Program-made: the position numbers and the translations under genes | Assembly (NCBI GenBank): GCA_035559535.1 | Contig: DATMBG010000051.1 | Location: forward strand, 248,001-312,000 | Direction: 5' to 3' | DNA: 64,000 bases | DNA from: Candidatus Limnocylindrales bacterium | GTDB taxonomy: Bacteria; Moduliflexota; Moduliflexia; Moduliflexales; JAUQPW01 | The notes under the pieces: generated by a model | Database searches by the model: none | What the model saw: the letters and a program-made list of their open reading frames with translations, nothing else | Told to the model about the DNA's origin: nothing | Part shown: positions 43,033 through 51,840 of the stretch, one piece after another | How positions within the stretch are numbered: the first letter of the stretch is position 1 | How the letters are laid out: the number at the start of each line of letters is the position of its first letter

Positions 43033-44667
43033 TCATTGAGAAGCCCTGGTCTGCTCCAGAAGTTGTACAATACTTACATCCCCGGGATCCAGAATGAGGG
43101 CGTTTTTCCATTCCTTGACAGCCTGCTCTAGATTCCCTAACTTGAAGTAGGCAATACCTATGTTTTTATGGATGGCCGGGTTGAAGGGGTTGATCTGGTT
43201 AGATTCCCAGTAATTTTGTATGGCCCGGGTATAATCCCCCTGAGCCAGATAAATATCTCCCAGGTTGGTATAGGTCGTGACATAGTTCGGATTACTGGCC
43301 ACGGCCTTTTCAAGTTGTTCTTTAGCCTTATACAGATCTCCAAGCTCCATATAGGCTAGAGCCAGCTTGTTGAGAATAAAAGGTGAGTTGGGAGCATTCC
43401 GTAACGCCCTTTGATATTCCAGAACTGCGGCCTGTCTCCGCCCGATTCTACGAAAATCATCTCCGCGTTTGACCTGCTCACGGGCCTGGAAAGATTGAAT
43501 TTCCTCGAATAACGCTTCCTCCTCGGGATTGGGACCTTTGAGTTTAAAATTCTCCCCTTCCAGCCCAGGGGTTTTCTTTAAATTTTTACCTTTGAGAAAT
43601 TCTTTCCACCCCTTTTCAAAATCTCCATAGCTCTTTCCCAGGGCTTCGCTTACGGCAACGGAAGCCGGAACACCTTTTTTGAGGATATTCATGATTTTGG
43701 GGAGGATTCCGGAGCCACCGGTCGTGGTAATATATTCCACCGCAGAAGCGACTTCCACAAAGGCCAATTGAACCTCTTCCTGACTATTCAATTTCACCAG
43801 AGAAGGCTCCATTTGTTGAAAGCCGATCAGGGTATTGGTATCCAAAGCCCTGGCCAGAAGATCTTCTGAAAAAGGAGTCAGATAATCCCCTCTAATATCT
43901 TTCCAGAGTTTTTCATGATACTTGGCGGTTCCCTCGTGTAGCCAGATGGGAGTGTTATTGTTGCTGGTCCGTACGATGACATAGTGGACATATTCATGGG
44001 TTAAGGTATCCATCCACCGATATCCCCGGAGTAAGGTCCAGGGGGATGCCATTACAATTTTGTTGAATTTAGTAATAGCAATAGCACCCGAGACTTCAAT
44101 GTCTCTTTTGGAAAGGCTGGAAGCTGCATTGAAACTATCTGCATCGGGATAAATTTCCACCAAAATTTTTTCCTCAGGAAAGTATTGAAATTCTTTCCCG
44201 ATCTTTTCATAGGCTTTTTCTAAAGTATCCAGGGCATAATCTACCAAAATCCGATCTATTTTAGGATCCAATCGTAGAATAAAATGGGCACTTTCGTATT
44301 GGGTAAAAGATCGGGTGAGTTCCTCTAGAGTTTTAACAAAACTCTGAAATCCCTGGATTTGTTGATCATGGGGGGTTTTTGTATTGACTTGCTCCAAGAT
44401 CTCTAAAGACTTTGCATAATTTCCTTGAAGGAAGTAAATTTTAGCCAGGAGCGCAAGAAGTTGAGGGTTTTGAGGATCTTTTTCAAGAGCCTGGGAAATC
44501 TGCTTGTAGGCAGGAGTTACATTCCAACTCCTTAAATTCTCCTCGGCAGTCTCAATCACTTTTGACCAATCCTCTGCCTGAAGGGAGCTGGATGAGAAAT
44601 TGATTAGGCACAGAGCAAAGCTCAATAAAATTATAAGGTGTATGCTAGGGGTATTCCATGATTTCAT
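43033..44667 (-). CDS. exported TPR protein with peptidase-MA-like metallopeptidase domain
   Basis: A 544-residue protein. A signal peptide spans about 1-31. N-terminal TPRs (to about 110) precede a gluzincin-like domain with the zinc motif THEYVHYVIVR (HExxH) and the third-ligand segment IWLHEGTAKYHE, about residues 220-255. Four or more TPRs follow (about 405-540). The motif is complete, so it may be a working envelope metallopeptidase. The start has an AAGGA site. Confidence 0.85.
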   Translation of the reverse strand: MKSWNTPSIHLIILLSFALCLINFSSSSLQAEDWSKVIETAEENLRSWNVTPAYKQISQALEKDPQNPQLLALLAKIYFLQGNYAKSLEILEQVNTKTPHDQQIQGFQSFVKTLEELTRSFTQYESAHFILRLDPKIDRILVDYALDTLEKAYEKIGKEFQYFPEEKILVEIYPDADSFNAASSLSKRDIEVSGAIAITKFNKIVMASPWTLLRGYRWMDTLTHEYVHYVIVRTSNNNTPIWLHEGTAKYHEKLWKDIRGDYLTPFSEDLLARALDTNTLIGFQQMEPSLVKLNSQEEVQLAFVEVASAVEYITTTGGSGILPKIMNILKKGVPASVAVSEALGKSYGDFEKGWKEFLKGKNLKKTPGLEGENFKLKGPNPEEEALFEEIQSFQAREQVKRGDDFRRIGRRQAAVLEYQRALRNAPNSPFILNKLALAYMELGDLYKAKEQLEKAVASNPNYVTTYTNLGDIYLAQGDYTRAIQNYWESNQINPFNPAIHKNIGIAYFKLGNLEQAVKEWKNALILDPGDVSIVQLLEQTRASQ

Positions 44668-44757
44668 GTATTAAAGTCCTTTCTTAGGTCAGATAGATAT
44701 TGTTTTTCTTAATAAAATGCCATATTCTCTCCAGACGGTCAACTTAAAAATTTGCCT

Positions 44758-45804
44758 ATGTATTTAACCGAATTCGATTTTGATCTTCCTCCAGAACTTA
44801 TTGCTCAATATCCGACCGAGTCTCGGGAACAGTCCCGTTTAATGGTGGTTAACCGAACTACGGGGGAAATCCGCCACACAAAATTCCATCATCTTTCTGA
44901 ATATTTAACTCCTCCAGACGTTTTGGTTCTCAATGACACCAAGGTCATCCCGGCCCGGCTTAAAGGTCGAAAACGTTCTACGGGAGGTAAAGTAGAAGTG
45001 CTGCTCCTGAGGCCTCTGGAAAGGGAGACTTCTGAAACTTATACCTGGGAAGCTCTCATCCGGGGCCATATTCGGATCGGAGAAATACTTGTCTTTGGAG
45101 ATCATCAACTTATAGGCGTTGTAAAAGAGAAGGATGCCACAGGTAAGGGTGTGGTAGAATTTCAGAATCCAGGAGATTTTAGAGCTTGCCTGGATAAGCT
45201 TGGAGAAATACCTCTTCCACCTTATATCAAAAGGCCCGAAGGGATCTCTGCTCTGGATCGGGAGCGTTATCAAACAGTTTATGCCAGGGAAGAGGGTTCT
45301 GTGGCGGCTCCTACGGCTGGTCTTCATTTTTCTGAGGGGTTGCTGAAAAAATTATTGGAAAAAGGCATAGAGATCGTCATGGTTACCCTCCATGTAGGAC
45401 CTGGAACTTTTCGACCTGTCCAAAACGAAGTTATCGAAGAACATAAAATCGATCCCGAATGGTATACCCTTTCCGAAGAAGCTGCCCATATTCTAACCCG
45501 GGCAAGGGAGGAAGGGCGACGTATTATAGCCGTTGGAACAACGACCACCCGTCTTCTGGAGTTTATTTATTTGAAACATGGAAGGCTGGTTCCGGGAAGT
45601 GGATGGGCAGACCTATTCATCTACCCGGGATTTAAATTCAATGTAATTCAGGCTCTCATAACGAATTTTCACTTGCCCCGATCTACCCTTTTAATGCTGG
45701 TCTATGCCTTTGGCGGACGAGAACTTATGCAAAGAGCTTATCAAGAAGCTATTCAGCATCGTTACCGATTTTATAGCTATGGGGACGCCATGTTGATTGT
45801 ATAA
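44758..45804 (+). CDS. queA: tRNA preQ1(34) S-adenosylmethionine ribosyltransferase-isomerase
   Basis: About 348 residues. QueA adds the ribosyl part of SAM to preQ1 in tRNA during queuosine synthesis. Typical segments are YLTEFDFDLPPELIAQYPTESREQSRLMVV, VLNDTKVIPARLKGRK, GSVAAPTAGLHFSEGLL, VTLHVGPGTFRPV and TNFHLPRSTLLMLVYAFGG. I use the ATG at 44758; a TTG two codons earlier is less likely. No other queuosine gene is adjacent. Confidence 0.95.
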   Translation: MYLTEFDFDLPPELIAQYPTESREQSRLMVVNRTTGEIRHTKFHHLSEYLTPPDVLVLNDTKVIPARLKGRKRSTGGKVEVLLLRPLERETSETYTWEALIRGHIRIGEILVFGDHQLIGVVKEKDATGKGVVEFQNPGDFRACLDKLGEIPLPPYIKRPEGISALDRERYQTVYAREEGSVAAPTAGLHFSEGLLKKLLEKGIEIVMVTLHVGPGTFRPVQNEVIEEHKIDPEWYTLSEEAAHILTRAREEGRRIIAVGTTTTRLLEFIYLKHGRLVPGSGWADLFIYPGFKFNVIQALITNFHLPRSTLLMLVYAFGGRELMQRAYQEAIQHRYRFYSYGDAMLIV

Positions 45805-45850
45805 ATCCCAAGTCCAAAGGGCGGACGTAAAAAAAGAAGAGTTCTGGCTT

Positions 45851-46375
45851 TTAATATTTAAATTCGTTTAATTCCTTTTCGACCCGGTCCAGGTACTTAG
45901 TTTCTTCGGTGGAAGAGGAGGGATGAACAGGTAGGCTAGTGGAACTTTTCTTTCGTCTTACCCAGATGAGACTGATCAGAGCTATAACTCCTATTCCATT
46001 TAGAAGGATGAGATAAGGCAAATACCAGAGGGTTAAGAAAAAGCCTTTCTTGGGTGGTGCGGCAAGGATATTTTCTCCATAAACGTCTACAAAATATTGA
46101 ATAATCTGTTCTTTCGTTTCACCCTGGGCAATTTTTTGACGGATTAATTCTCGTAGCTGACCTCCTTCTCCGGAAGGACAGTCGATGAGCAATTGGCCCG
46201 GACAGGCAGGGCTCATAATTTCACGGGCGACCTCCTCCATGGTTAAAGCCCGAACGGGTTGGGCAGGAAAGAAAATCTGGAAGAGAAGAAACCCGGATAC
46301 CAGAAGGCTATAGGTTAAAAAATCCTTTTTTCCCCAAAAGGGATCCCTGAGGACTCGTAAAACAGATAAACTCAT
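45851..46375 (-). CDS. ccmH: CcmH-like cytochrome c maturation protein
   Basis: About 174 residues, with an N-terminal membrane helix (signal anchor), a short periplasmic helical domain and a C-terminal membrane helix. The domain reads EEVAREIMSPACPGQLLIDC, then GQLRELIRQKIAQGETKEQIIQYFVDVYGENILAAPP. The two cysteines are 10 apart instead of the classical LRCxxC, a variant I recall from other non-proteobacterial lineages. It would reduce apocytochrome haem-binding cysteines. The ATG at 46375 overlaps the SNase stop as ATGA; an ATG at 46381 is the alternative. Confidence 0.8.
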   Translation of the reverse strand: MSLSVLRVLRDPFWGKKDFLTYSLLVSGFLLFQIFFPAQPVRALTMEEVAREIMSPACPGQLLIDCPSGEGGQLRELIRQKIAQGETKEQIIQYFVDVYGENILAAPPKKGFFLTLWYLPYLILLNGIGVIALISLIWVRRKKSSTSLPVHPSSSTEETKYLDRVEKELNEFKY

Positions 46376-47187
46376 GGGCATTCTCTAGCTTTTCTCCATC
46401 CGGCTATACGGGCTTCCCTTTCTGTCGAAAACCATCGCTCGCCGGACAGCGTATCAACGATAGTTTCTCCATACCTTAAACAGGAAGGGATAAAATATCG
46501 TTTCTCTCCAGATTGGGTAATGTCCCCCTTAATGGTCCGCTCCAGACCCCTTGAATTATAACAGGCTCCCCACAATCCCCTTTTATTTAATTTAGCTTCC
46601 CTCTCGGCTTCTTGCAAGAGTCTGGCATATTTCGGAAGATAACTTTTAGGATCATAGTATCTTCCATATCCTTGCCTGAGTAAATACTCATTAACAAATA
46701 TCCAATGTCTTCCTCTTTTTACAAAGACATAGCGGAGGAGTCGTCCGTATTTATCGTGGTCTTCCCGGTCTGATTCCAGAAAGACTTTTTGACCCTGGAC
46801 CCATTCTGCATTTTTTGTTTCGGCCTCAAAGCTATAACATTCCCACATCGGTTGCCAGTCTTTTCCATTAAACCGGTATATTTCCGGAGTATCCACTCCG
46901 ATATACCGAATTGTTTCCCCCCGATCGGTTTCTACTGTATCCCCATCTTTTACCTTTACAATGGTTGCGAATTCTCGACGAAAATTCCAGGGAACCGGGT
47001 TGGGTCTGAGAGTAACCTTCTCCGGCTCCGGAGGAGGATCTGGAAAGATATTTCCACTTCTCAGCTCTACGACCTCTTTGAATAGGATTTCGGCCTTGGG
47101 TTTTAGAAAATACCAGGATCTTAGAAGTAAAGCAAGGAGGAGAAAAACAGCGATATATCTGTTAAAATATTTTTTTAGAATTGACAA
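46372..47187 (-). CDS. membrane-anchored thermonuclease-like (SNase) protein
   Basis: 271 residues. An N-terminal membrane anchor (about 12-28) precedes an SNase domain (about 70-215) with TIVKVKDGDTVETDRGETIRYIGVDTPE, DKYGRLLRYVFV and LLQEAEREAKLNKRGLWGAC. The catalytic Arg (GRLLRY) and Asp/Glu (DKYG) region is kept. The C-terminus (EKRYFIPSCLRYGETIVDTLSGERWFSTEREARIAGWRKARECP) is a small Cys-containing module seen after many SNase domains. The coupling to CcmH through ATGA is unusual. Confidence 0.87.
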   Translation of the reverse strand: MSILKKYFNRYIAVFLLLALLLRSWYFLKPKAEILFKEVVELRSGNIFPDPPPEPEKVTLRPNPVPWNFRREFATIVKVKDGDTVETDRGETIRYIGVDTPEIYRFNGKDWQPMWECYSFEAETKNAEWVQGQKVFLESDREDHDKYGRLLRYVFVKRGRHWIFVNEYLLRQGYGRYYDPKSYLPKYARLLQEAEREAKLNKRGLWGACYNSRGLERTIKGDITQSGEKRYFIPSCLRYGETIVDTLSGERWFSTEREARIAGWRKARECP

Positions 47188-47235
47188 CGATTCTTAAACT
47201 AATCCTTAGCCAGTACCCCCTACGCCAGCAGGAAA

Positions 47236-47769
47236 TTAAAGATTCGCTTTTATTTCATCCAGAACTTTGCTGAAGCTCATATAGCTTCCTTTATCAAAGA
47301 GAGCTATGATCACCTTTTCAAGGGAGGTATCTCCTTTAAGGTGATCGCAAATAACTCCCAGCATGATGCGGGCGCATTCTTCTACTGGAAAACCTGCAAC
47401 TCCGGTTCCTATAGCCGGAAAAGCAATACTTTTCAGATTCCTTTCTTCGGCCCTAAGAAGACTATTTTTTGTACATTTAGCAAGGCTATCCCTACTGGGT
47501 TTGGCACCCTGTTCTGCGCCCACTGCATGAATAACATAAATAGAAGGAAGATTTCCCGCTGTGGTGACAATAGCCTCTCCCACCGGAGCCGGTCCTTGGG
47601 CGATAGCCTCTTCTTCGATAATTCGACCCCCTTTGGTCTTGATGGCACTGGCAACCCCGGATCCCATCCAAAGTTTATCATTAGCCGCGCTTACAATGGC
47701 ATCGACTTCCAATTCGGTTAAATCACCTTGAATAACAGAAAGGGTTGTATTACGGATCGTCAAACTCAT
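47236..47769 (-). CDS. macro-domain ADP-ribose hydrolase, second copy
   Basis: A 177-residue stand-alone macro domain and paralogue of 10503-11045. GDLTELEVDAIVSAANDKLWMGSGVASAIKTKGG is the ADP-ribose loop, followed by IYVIHAVGAEQG and SIAFPAIGTGVAGFP. Both copies have GSGVAxAI where MacroD proteins have GGGVDGAI, so they come from the same sub-branch. It is upstream of the SNase gene on the same strand, 49 bases away. Confidence 0.9.
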   Translation of the reverse strand: MSLTIRNTTLSVIQGDLTELEVDAIVSAANDKLWMGSGVASAIKTKGGRIIEEEAIAQGPAPVGEAIVTTAGNLPSIYVIHAVGAEQGAKPSRDSLAKCTKNSLLRAEERNLKSIAFPAIGTGVAGFPVEECARIMLGVICDHLKGDTSLEKVIIALFDKGSYMSFSKVLDEIKANL

Positions 47770-47887
47770 TATCTAGGTCTTTTAAAATTATTATAGGACG
47801 GAGAATGGCGAGCGCTCCAGAGAAAATAAAAGTAACGCTCCACATCCCACGCCTTGATTGGTTTTATTATGTTCTCTTATATCCGTG

Positions 47888-48379
47888 TTAAAATCCTAAT
47901 TTAGATAAAAGTTTATTCAGAATTCTGGCTCCTTTCAAACGATTAAGTTGAGCTACTTCCTGTTCTTTAAAGTTTTCTTTAACCTTAAAAATTAACGGAA
48001 GTATTTTGAGTTTAGCTTCCTCTAGAGATTCCTTGTAGTCATTGAGAACCCGACTGATGGCGGATAATTGAGTTTGACCCGCCCAGATTCCTTTACAGGT
48101 TTTACAATGATGTAACTGAATTCCCGAAGAGTAGGCATAGATAAACCTTGTTAAATTAATCTGGCATTGGGGGCACAAGAGAAATTCACTCGCTTGGTTG
48201 CCAGTTCCCGGTTCAGGAGATATATGTGGGTCACCAAGTCCATCGAATCCGAGATTTTTAACCTGTCCAAATCGAGATTCTGGAAACCAGAAAGCTTTAC
48301 AGGGAGAGCACTTATAAAGCAAAATATCCTGATAAAAGTACTCTTCTAAAGAAAGATGACACCTAGGACAAAGATACAC
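47888..48379 (-). CDS. double zinc-ribbon (zf-TFIIB-like) protein
   Basis: A 163-residue protein with two zinc-ribbon half-repeats: MYLCPRC with YKCSPCKAFWFP, and LLCPQCQINL with HHCKTCKGIWAG. Each is the zf-TFIIB (PF13453-type) motif, in which four cysteines bind zinc. The C-terminal helix (about 105-163) is basic. It may bind nucleic acid or a protein. Translation starts at a GTG at 48379. Confidence 0.8.
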   Translation of the reverse strand: MYLCPRCHLSLEEYFYQDILLYKCSPCKAFWFPESRFGQVKNLGFDGLGDPHISPEPGTGNQASEFLLCPQCQINLTRFIYAYSSGIQLHHCKTCKGIWAGQTQLSAISRVLNDYKESLEEAKLKILPLIFKVKENFKEQEVAQLNRLKGARILNKLLSKLGF

Positions 48380-48550
48380 CCGTTAGTCTTTTATGGATCC
48401 TACATAAATCCTACGGATTTAACCCTACATCCGCCTGTTGTGTAGGCCCCATTTTATAACCTGAGAACAGCCGTTTACCCGAAGATAATCCATACGAAAA
48501 TACGATGAGCACCAACATATCCCAAAGGGAATTTTTTGTCAAGTGTTGTA

Positions 48551-48595
48551 TAAAAACAAAGAAAGGGATAATCCTCTACCCGATTATCCCTTTTC
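48551..48595 (-). terminator. rho-independent terminator of the superoxide dismutase gene
   Basis: On the minus strand, AAAGGGATAAT / ATTATCCCTTT form a perfect 11-bp stem (48562-48572 with 48583-48593), followed by CTTTGTTTTTATA. It lies 64 bases after the stop codon. Confidence 0.8.
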
Positions 48596-48658
48596 CACCC
48601 ATAAGCGATCTTTTAAAAAGCTCAATTCCTTCGATCTGATATAACGGAATGGGTTTCC

Positions 48659-49261
48659 TTATAAAGTTATTTGGGGGGCTTTACTAAACCTTCTTACTAC
48701 GGCTCCCCAGTCGATGGCCCTGAAAAATGCCTCAATATAATCTGCACGCTTCAATCCATAATCAATCATAAAAGCATGTTCAAAGACATCCATAATAAGA
48801 AGGGGAATACCACCTCCAAGATGTCCCACATCATGTTCATTAATCCAGGTATTGAAAAGCCGATTGGCAATGGGATCAAGATAAAGAACGGCCCATCCAA
48901 TGCCGCGCATGGTACCGGTGGCTTTAAAATCACTTTCCCAATTTTCATAGGAGCCATATTCTTGGGTCAATTTCTGAGAAAAGGGTGAACCTTTATCTAG
49001 AGGGTTTCCACCCTTTGCCATATTACCGAAATAATATTCGTGCAGACGCATGCCGTTAAATTCCCATCCAAATCTACGTTTTAATTCGGCATATTCCGGC
49101 GTTCCGGCTTTTCCTTCTTTATGTAACTGGGTCAGAGTACTCAGCAATTTGTTGGTATTGGTGACATAACCCTGGTAAAGGGTAAAGTGATTTTTTAAGA
49201 GCTGATCGCTAAAACCTGGAGTACCTAATAAATGATCAAAGTTTTTTGCTTCGTAAGTCAT
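48659..49261 (-). CDS. iron/manganese superoxide dismutase
   Basis: 200 residues. Metal ligands are His25 (KNHFTLYQGYV), His74 (MRLHEYYF), Asp158 and His162 (IMDVFEHAFMIDYG). The usual WEHAY reads FEHAF here. Iron or manganese cannot be told from the sequence. It disproportionates superoxide in the cytoplasm. The start has a strong GAGGAGG site, and a clear terminator follows. Confidence 0.95.
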   Translation of the reverse strand: MTYEAKNFDHLLGTPGFSDQLLKNHFTLYQGYVTNTNKLLSTLTQLHKEGKAGTPEYAELKRRFGWEFNGMRLHEYYFGNMAKGGNPLDKGSPFSQKLTQEYGSYENWESDFKATGTMRGIGWAVLYLDPIANRLFNTWINEHDVGHLGGGIPLLIMDVFEHAFMIDYGLKRADYIEAFFRAIDWGAVVRRFSKAPQITL

Positions 49262-49584
49262 TTTAACCTCCTCGCACTCATTTGTCTTCTAAAAGATCCT
49301 AATAAAGGGTGAAATCAAACCCCTTAGGCGCCAAACGCCAGGTGAAATAATACCCTTAGGACCCACTCCTCCCCCCGGAGAGAGGATTCAACCGCATTCT
49401 TCTCTCCCCTGTGAAGCAGGGGGCGGGAATGGTACACCCCGGGTTTAGCAGTTTAGCGCTTTTGGGTGTGATACGTCTCCTCTCTAGCCATAGGTAAGAC
49501 CTATAGATATCTCATCCTATCATTTGGACTAGAGATTTACCTATTTATCTTGTGTACCTTAAGCTGACCTTTGTCAAGCCAGAA
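49262..49584. other. gene-free stretch upstream of superoxide dismutase
   Basis: Contains GGCGCCAAACGCC near 49329 and a CCCCTG-TGAAG-CAGGGG hairpin near 49407-49423. The latter is flanked by CTCTC/GAGAG words that recall the interior of the MITE-like elements, but the terminal repeats are missing. A promoter is not obvious. Confidence 0.4.
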
Positions 49585-50652
49585 TTATCGTTTCAAGGTA
49601 ACCCTCTCGCCAACTTCGATCATTTTGATACTTTCTGTAACCAACGCCGTTGCCGTGTTTTCCTGTACGCTAAGGATTACAAGACGTCCTAAAGCCCTTT
49701 TGGGATAGCCTTCACCTATTTTCCTATAAATGATAAACTGATCTCCCGGTTGAACGCCCTGCAAGGCTCCTACATCTAAATAAACTATATCATTGGCTGC
49801 AATTCCGATTCGAGCTTCCTTTTCGGTTAATATGAAGGCCTGAAGTTCTCCATCTACCACCAAGCAGCAAGTTTTTGAATCGCCTACTGGAGGTTTTGCA
49901 TAGGGAATAGATAACTCTGAAGCAGGAACCAGCTCATCCCCCTGCTGCATGTAATCATAGGTTTTAATAATTTCTGCACACGAGATATTCTCCTCCAGAC
50001 AATCTATTTTAACGCGTCCCAAAACCTTAATAAGGGTTCCTATAAATTGAGAGGTTATGGGATGAAATACCTCCCTTTCTATGCGATAGGCCACCAAGAT
50101 ATCTCCAGGCTTTACCTGCTGAGCTCTACCTCTATTTACATAAATCAAATCTCCAAATGTCAAACCCAATTTACCCTCTTCAGAATTGATAATGGTAGCC
50201 ACCTTTTTTAATTTAAGCTCAGCAGCCCGTTCCGGCACTAAAAAACCGGCTGATTCAATCTCATCTACAGAAGATACGATCAAGGGAGGTGGTCGAAAAG
50301 GGGGTACTTCAATGGGTTTCTCGATGGGAAGTCCATACCAGGGTTTTGCCAGTCTGTCAAATCCTCTTTCCTCTCCAACCTTCTTGCTCCAGGCCCCCGA
50401 ATACCCTAAGGTATCTCCCGGATAGATACGATGGGGATTTTTTATAGCCGGATTCTCTTTTTGGAGTTTTCTCCAGTCTTCCGGGCTCTCCAAATATCTT
50501 CCAGCTATGCCTCGAAGCGTATCTCCGTATTTAACTACGTAATCTTCTTCAGATAAATCCTTCTGAGATTTTGGTTGTGCCTTCACAGAAACATTAAAAA
50601 AACCTATACCGATGCTTACTGCCAGGATGAACAGTTTCAATAAGGAATTCAT
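49585..50652 (-). CDS. exported LysM-domain protein
   Basis: A 355-residue protein. A signal peptide spans about 1-25 (LLKLFILAVSIGIGFFNVSVKA). The LysM domain at about 37-85 (YVVKYGDTLRGIAGRYLESPEDWRKLQKENPAIKNPHRIYPGDTL) binds peptidoglycan. The remainder (about 135-355) is beta-rich, with repeated GD-x-hydrophobic-Y segments (LTFGDLIYVNRGRAQQVKPGDILVAYRIE, GIAANDIVYLDVGALQGVQPGDQFIIYRKI). It is an outer-envelope protein of unknown role. It is adjacent to a YbgF-like gene, which fits an envelope operon. Confidence 0.85.
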   Translation of the reverse strand: MNSLLKLFILAVSIGIGFFNVSVKAQPKSQKDLSEEDYVVKYGDTLRGIAGRYLESPEDWRKLQKENPAIKNPHRIYPGDTLGYSGAWSKKVGEERGFDRLAKPWYGLPIEKPIEVPPFRPPPLIVSSVDEIESAGFLVPERAAELKLKKVATIINSEEGKLGLTFGDLIYVNRGRAQQVKPGDILVAYRIEREVFHPITSQFIGTLIKVLGRVKIDCLEENISCAEIIKTYDYMQQGDELVPASELSIPYAKPPVGDSKTCCLVVDGELQAFILTEKEARIGIAANDIVYLDVGALQGVQPGDQFIIYRKIGEGYPKRALGRLVILSVQENTATALVTESIKMIEVGERVTLKR

Positions 50653-50659
50653 AGTTTTT

Positions 50660-50756
50660 TTGTCTGTTATCCGTTGTTTCAGATCTAGCCGTTTTACAAT
50701 TCCCTTGAAAAGAAGATCATCAAGCAGGCTATTCTAAACAACGGGTAACAGACAAC
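50660..50756. repeat. inverted hairpin (word GTCTGTTATCCGTTGTT)
   Basis: The left arm 50660-50679 and the reverse complement of 50737-50756 agree at 19 of 20 positions, with a 57-base interior. The word is related to the GTCCGTT hairpin at 4007-4093. It ends next to the LysM gene start, which has no Shine-Dalgarno. Confidence 0.8.
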
Positions 50757-50778
50757 CCACGATAAACCAGGGGACCCT

Positions 50779-51666
50779 CTACAGCCGACTAATTTCACTT
50801 AACTTCTTATTGGCTTTAGTGCGAATCCTATCGATACGTCCGTAGCGTCGGATTACCTCATTGAGTGTAGCTCGAGCTTTATCATACTGTCTCAACTCTG
50901 CGTAAGCATAGCCCAACTTCAGATAAGCATCTGGAACTTTATTTCCATTGGGGTAGCGATCCAGAACCTGCTGGAAGGATTGAATAGCCCGGTAATAGTC
51001 TTTTTGTGCATAGTAAGCTTCACCGGCCCAGTAATACGCATTATCTGCAAGATCACTGGTAGGATACCCATAGGCCAGTTGTTCAAATTTTATGGCTGCC
51101 TGAGTATAGTCTCCTCGGTTAAAATACCCCATGGCTTCACTATAAAGTTGCTGAGGAGACAGTCCATAAGGTTCCGGTGGAGGAGCATTGAAGGGGGTAT
51201 TCGGTGAATAATAATCCCAGGGTTGACCGGGAAGAGGGGGAACCTCGTAATCCCGGTTATAGGGATCATTTAAGCCGGGGTAATAAGGTCCGTATGGGCC
51301 GGATCCCGGTTCTTGAGGATAAGGTGGATAGGCATAGGGATAGGCATAACCCATTGAAGGACCGTAATCGGGAGGTCCACCTGGAATCTGCCGGATGTCC
51401 ATAGGAGGTCGGTTCGGTCTAAAATCTAAGGGAGGCTGATCTGGTTGAGGGTAATTTTGGGGGTAACCGGGAGGTGGCTCTGTGGGGGGATAAGCCGGAT
51501 AAATGGGAGGATTACCGGGAACAGGAATTGCCACCGGGTTTTGACTTCCTACCGGAGTTTTCTCCTGGCTGGTAATTCGGCCGTAGACCGATTTAGAAAT
51601 CATTAAACTGCTACTTAGGATCATCACCAAAGCAATTAAAGCCAGCTTTGAAATAAAGGATTTCAC
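50779..51666 (-). CDS. YbgF/CpoB-like exported TPR protein
   Basis: About 295 residues. A signal peptide is followed by a long Pro/Tyr/Gly-rich segment (about 35-175, PPTEPPPGYPQNY-type) and three C-terminal TPRs (LYSEAMGYFNRGDYTQAAIKFEQLAYGYPTSDLADNAYYWAGEAYYAQKDYYRAIQSFQQV and two more). The TPR part matches Tol-Pal YbgF/CpoB; the Pro-rich part replaces the usual coiled coil. I prefer the GTG at 51666 because AGGAGAGG lies 5 bases upstream; ATG 51690 is the alternative. Confidence 0.8.
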   Translation of the reverse strand: MKSFISKLALIALVMILSSSLMISKSVYGRITSQEKTPVGSQNPVAIPVPGNPPIYPAYPPTEPPPGYPQNYPQPDQPPLDFRPNRPPMDIRQIPGGPPDYGPSMGYAYPYAYPPYPQEPGSGPYGPYYPGLNDPYNRDYEVPPLPGQPWDYYSPNTPFNAPPPEPYGLSPQQLYSEAMGYFNRGDYTQAAIKFEQLAYGYPTSDLADNAYYWAGEAYYAQKDYYRAIQSFQQVLDRYPNGNKVPDAYLKLGYAYAELRQYDKARATLNEVIRRYGRIDRIRTKANKKLSEISRL

Positions 51667-51840
51667 AGCTACCTCTCCTCTCGTTCCCATCTTTCACCCT
51701 GGGGAGGCAGGGTTCAGGGGATTGGCAGGACATTCAAGTTTATTCGAAGACCAGGCTTCCAAAATACGATAGGTATAACTGTGTGATATTTCCCTGGATC
51801 GTGTCAAGGAAAAAATTACGGATTTTTAAGGAGTTAGATT

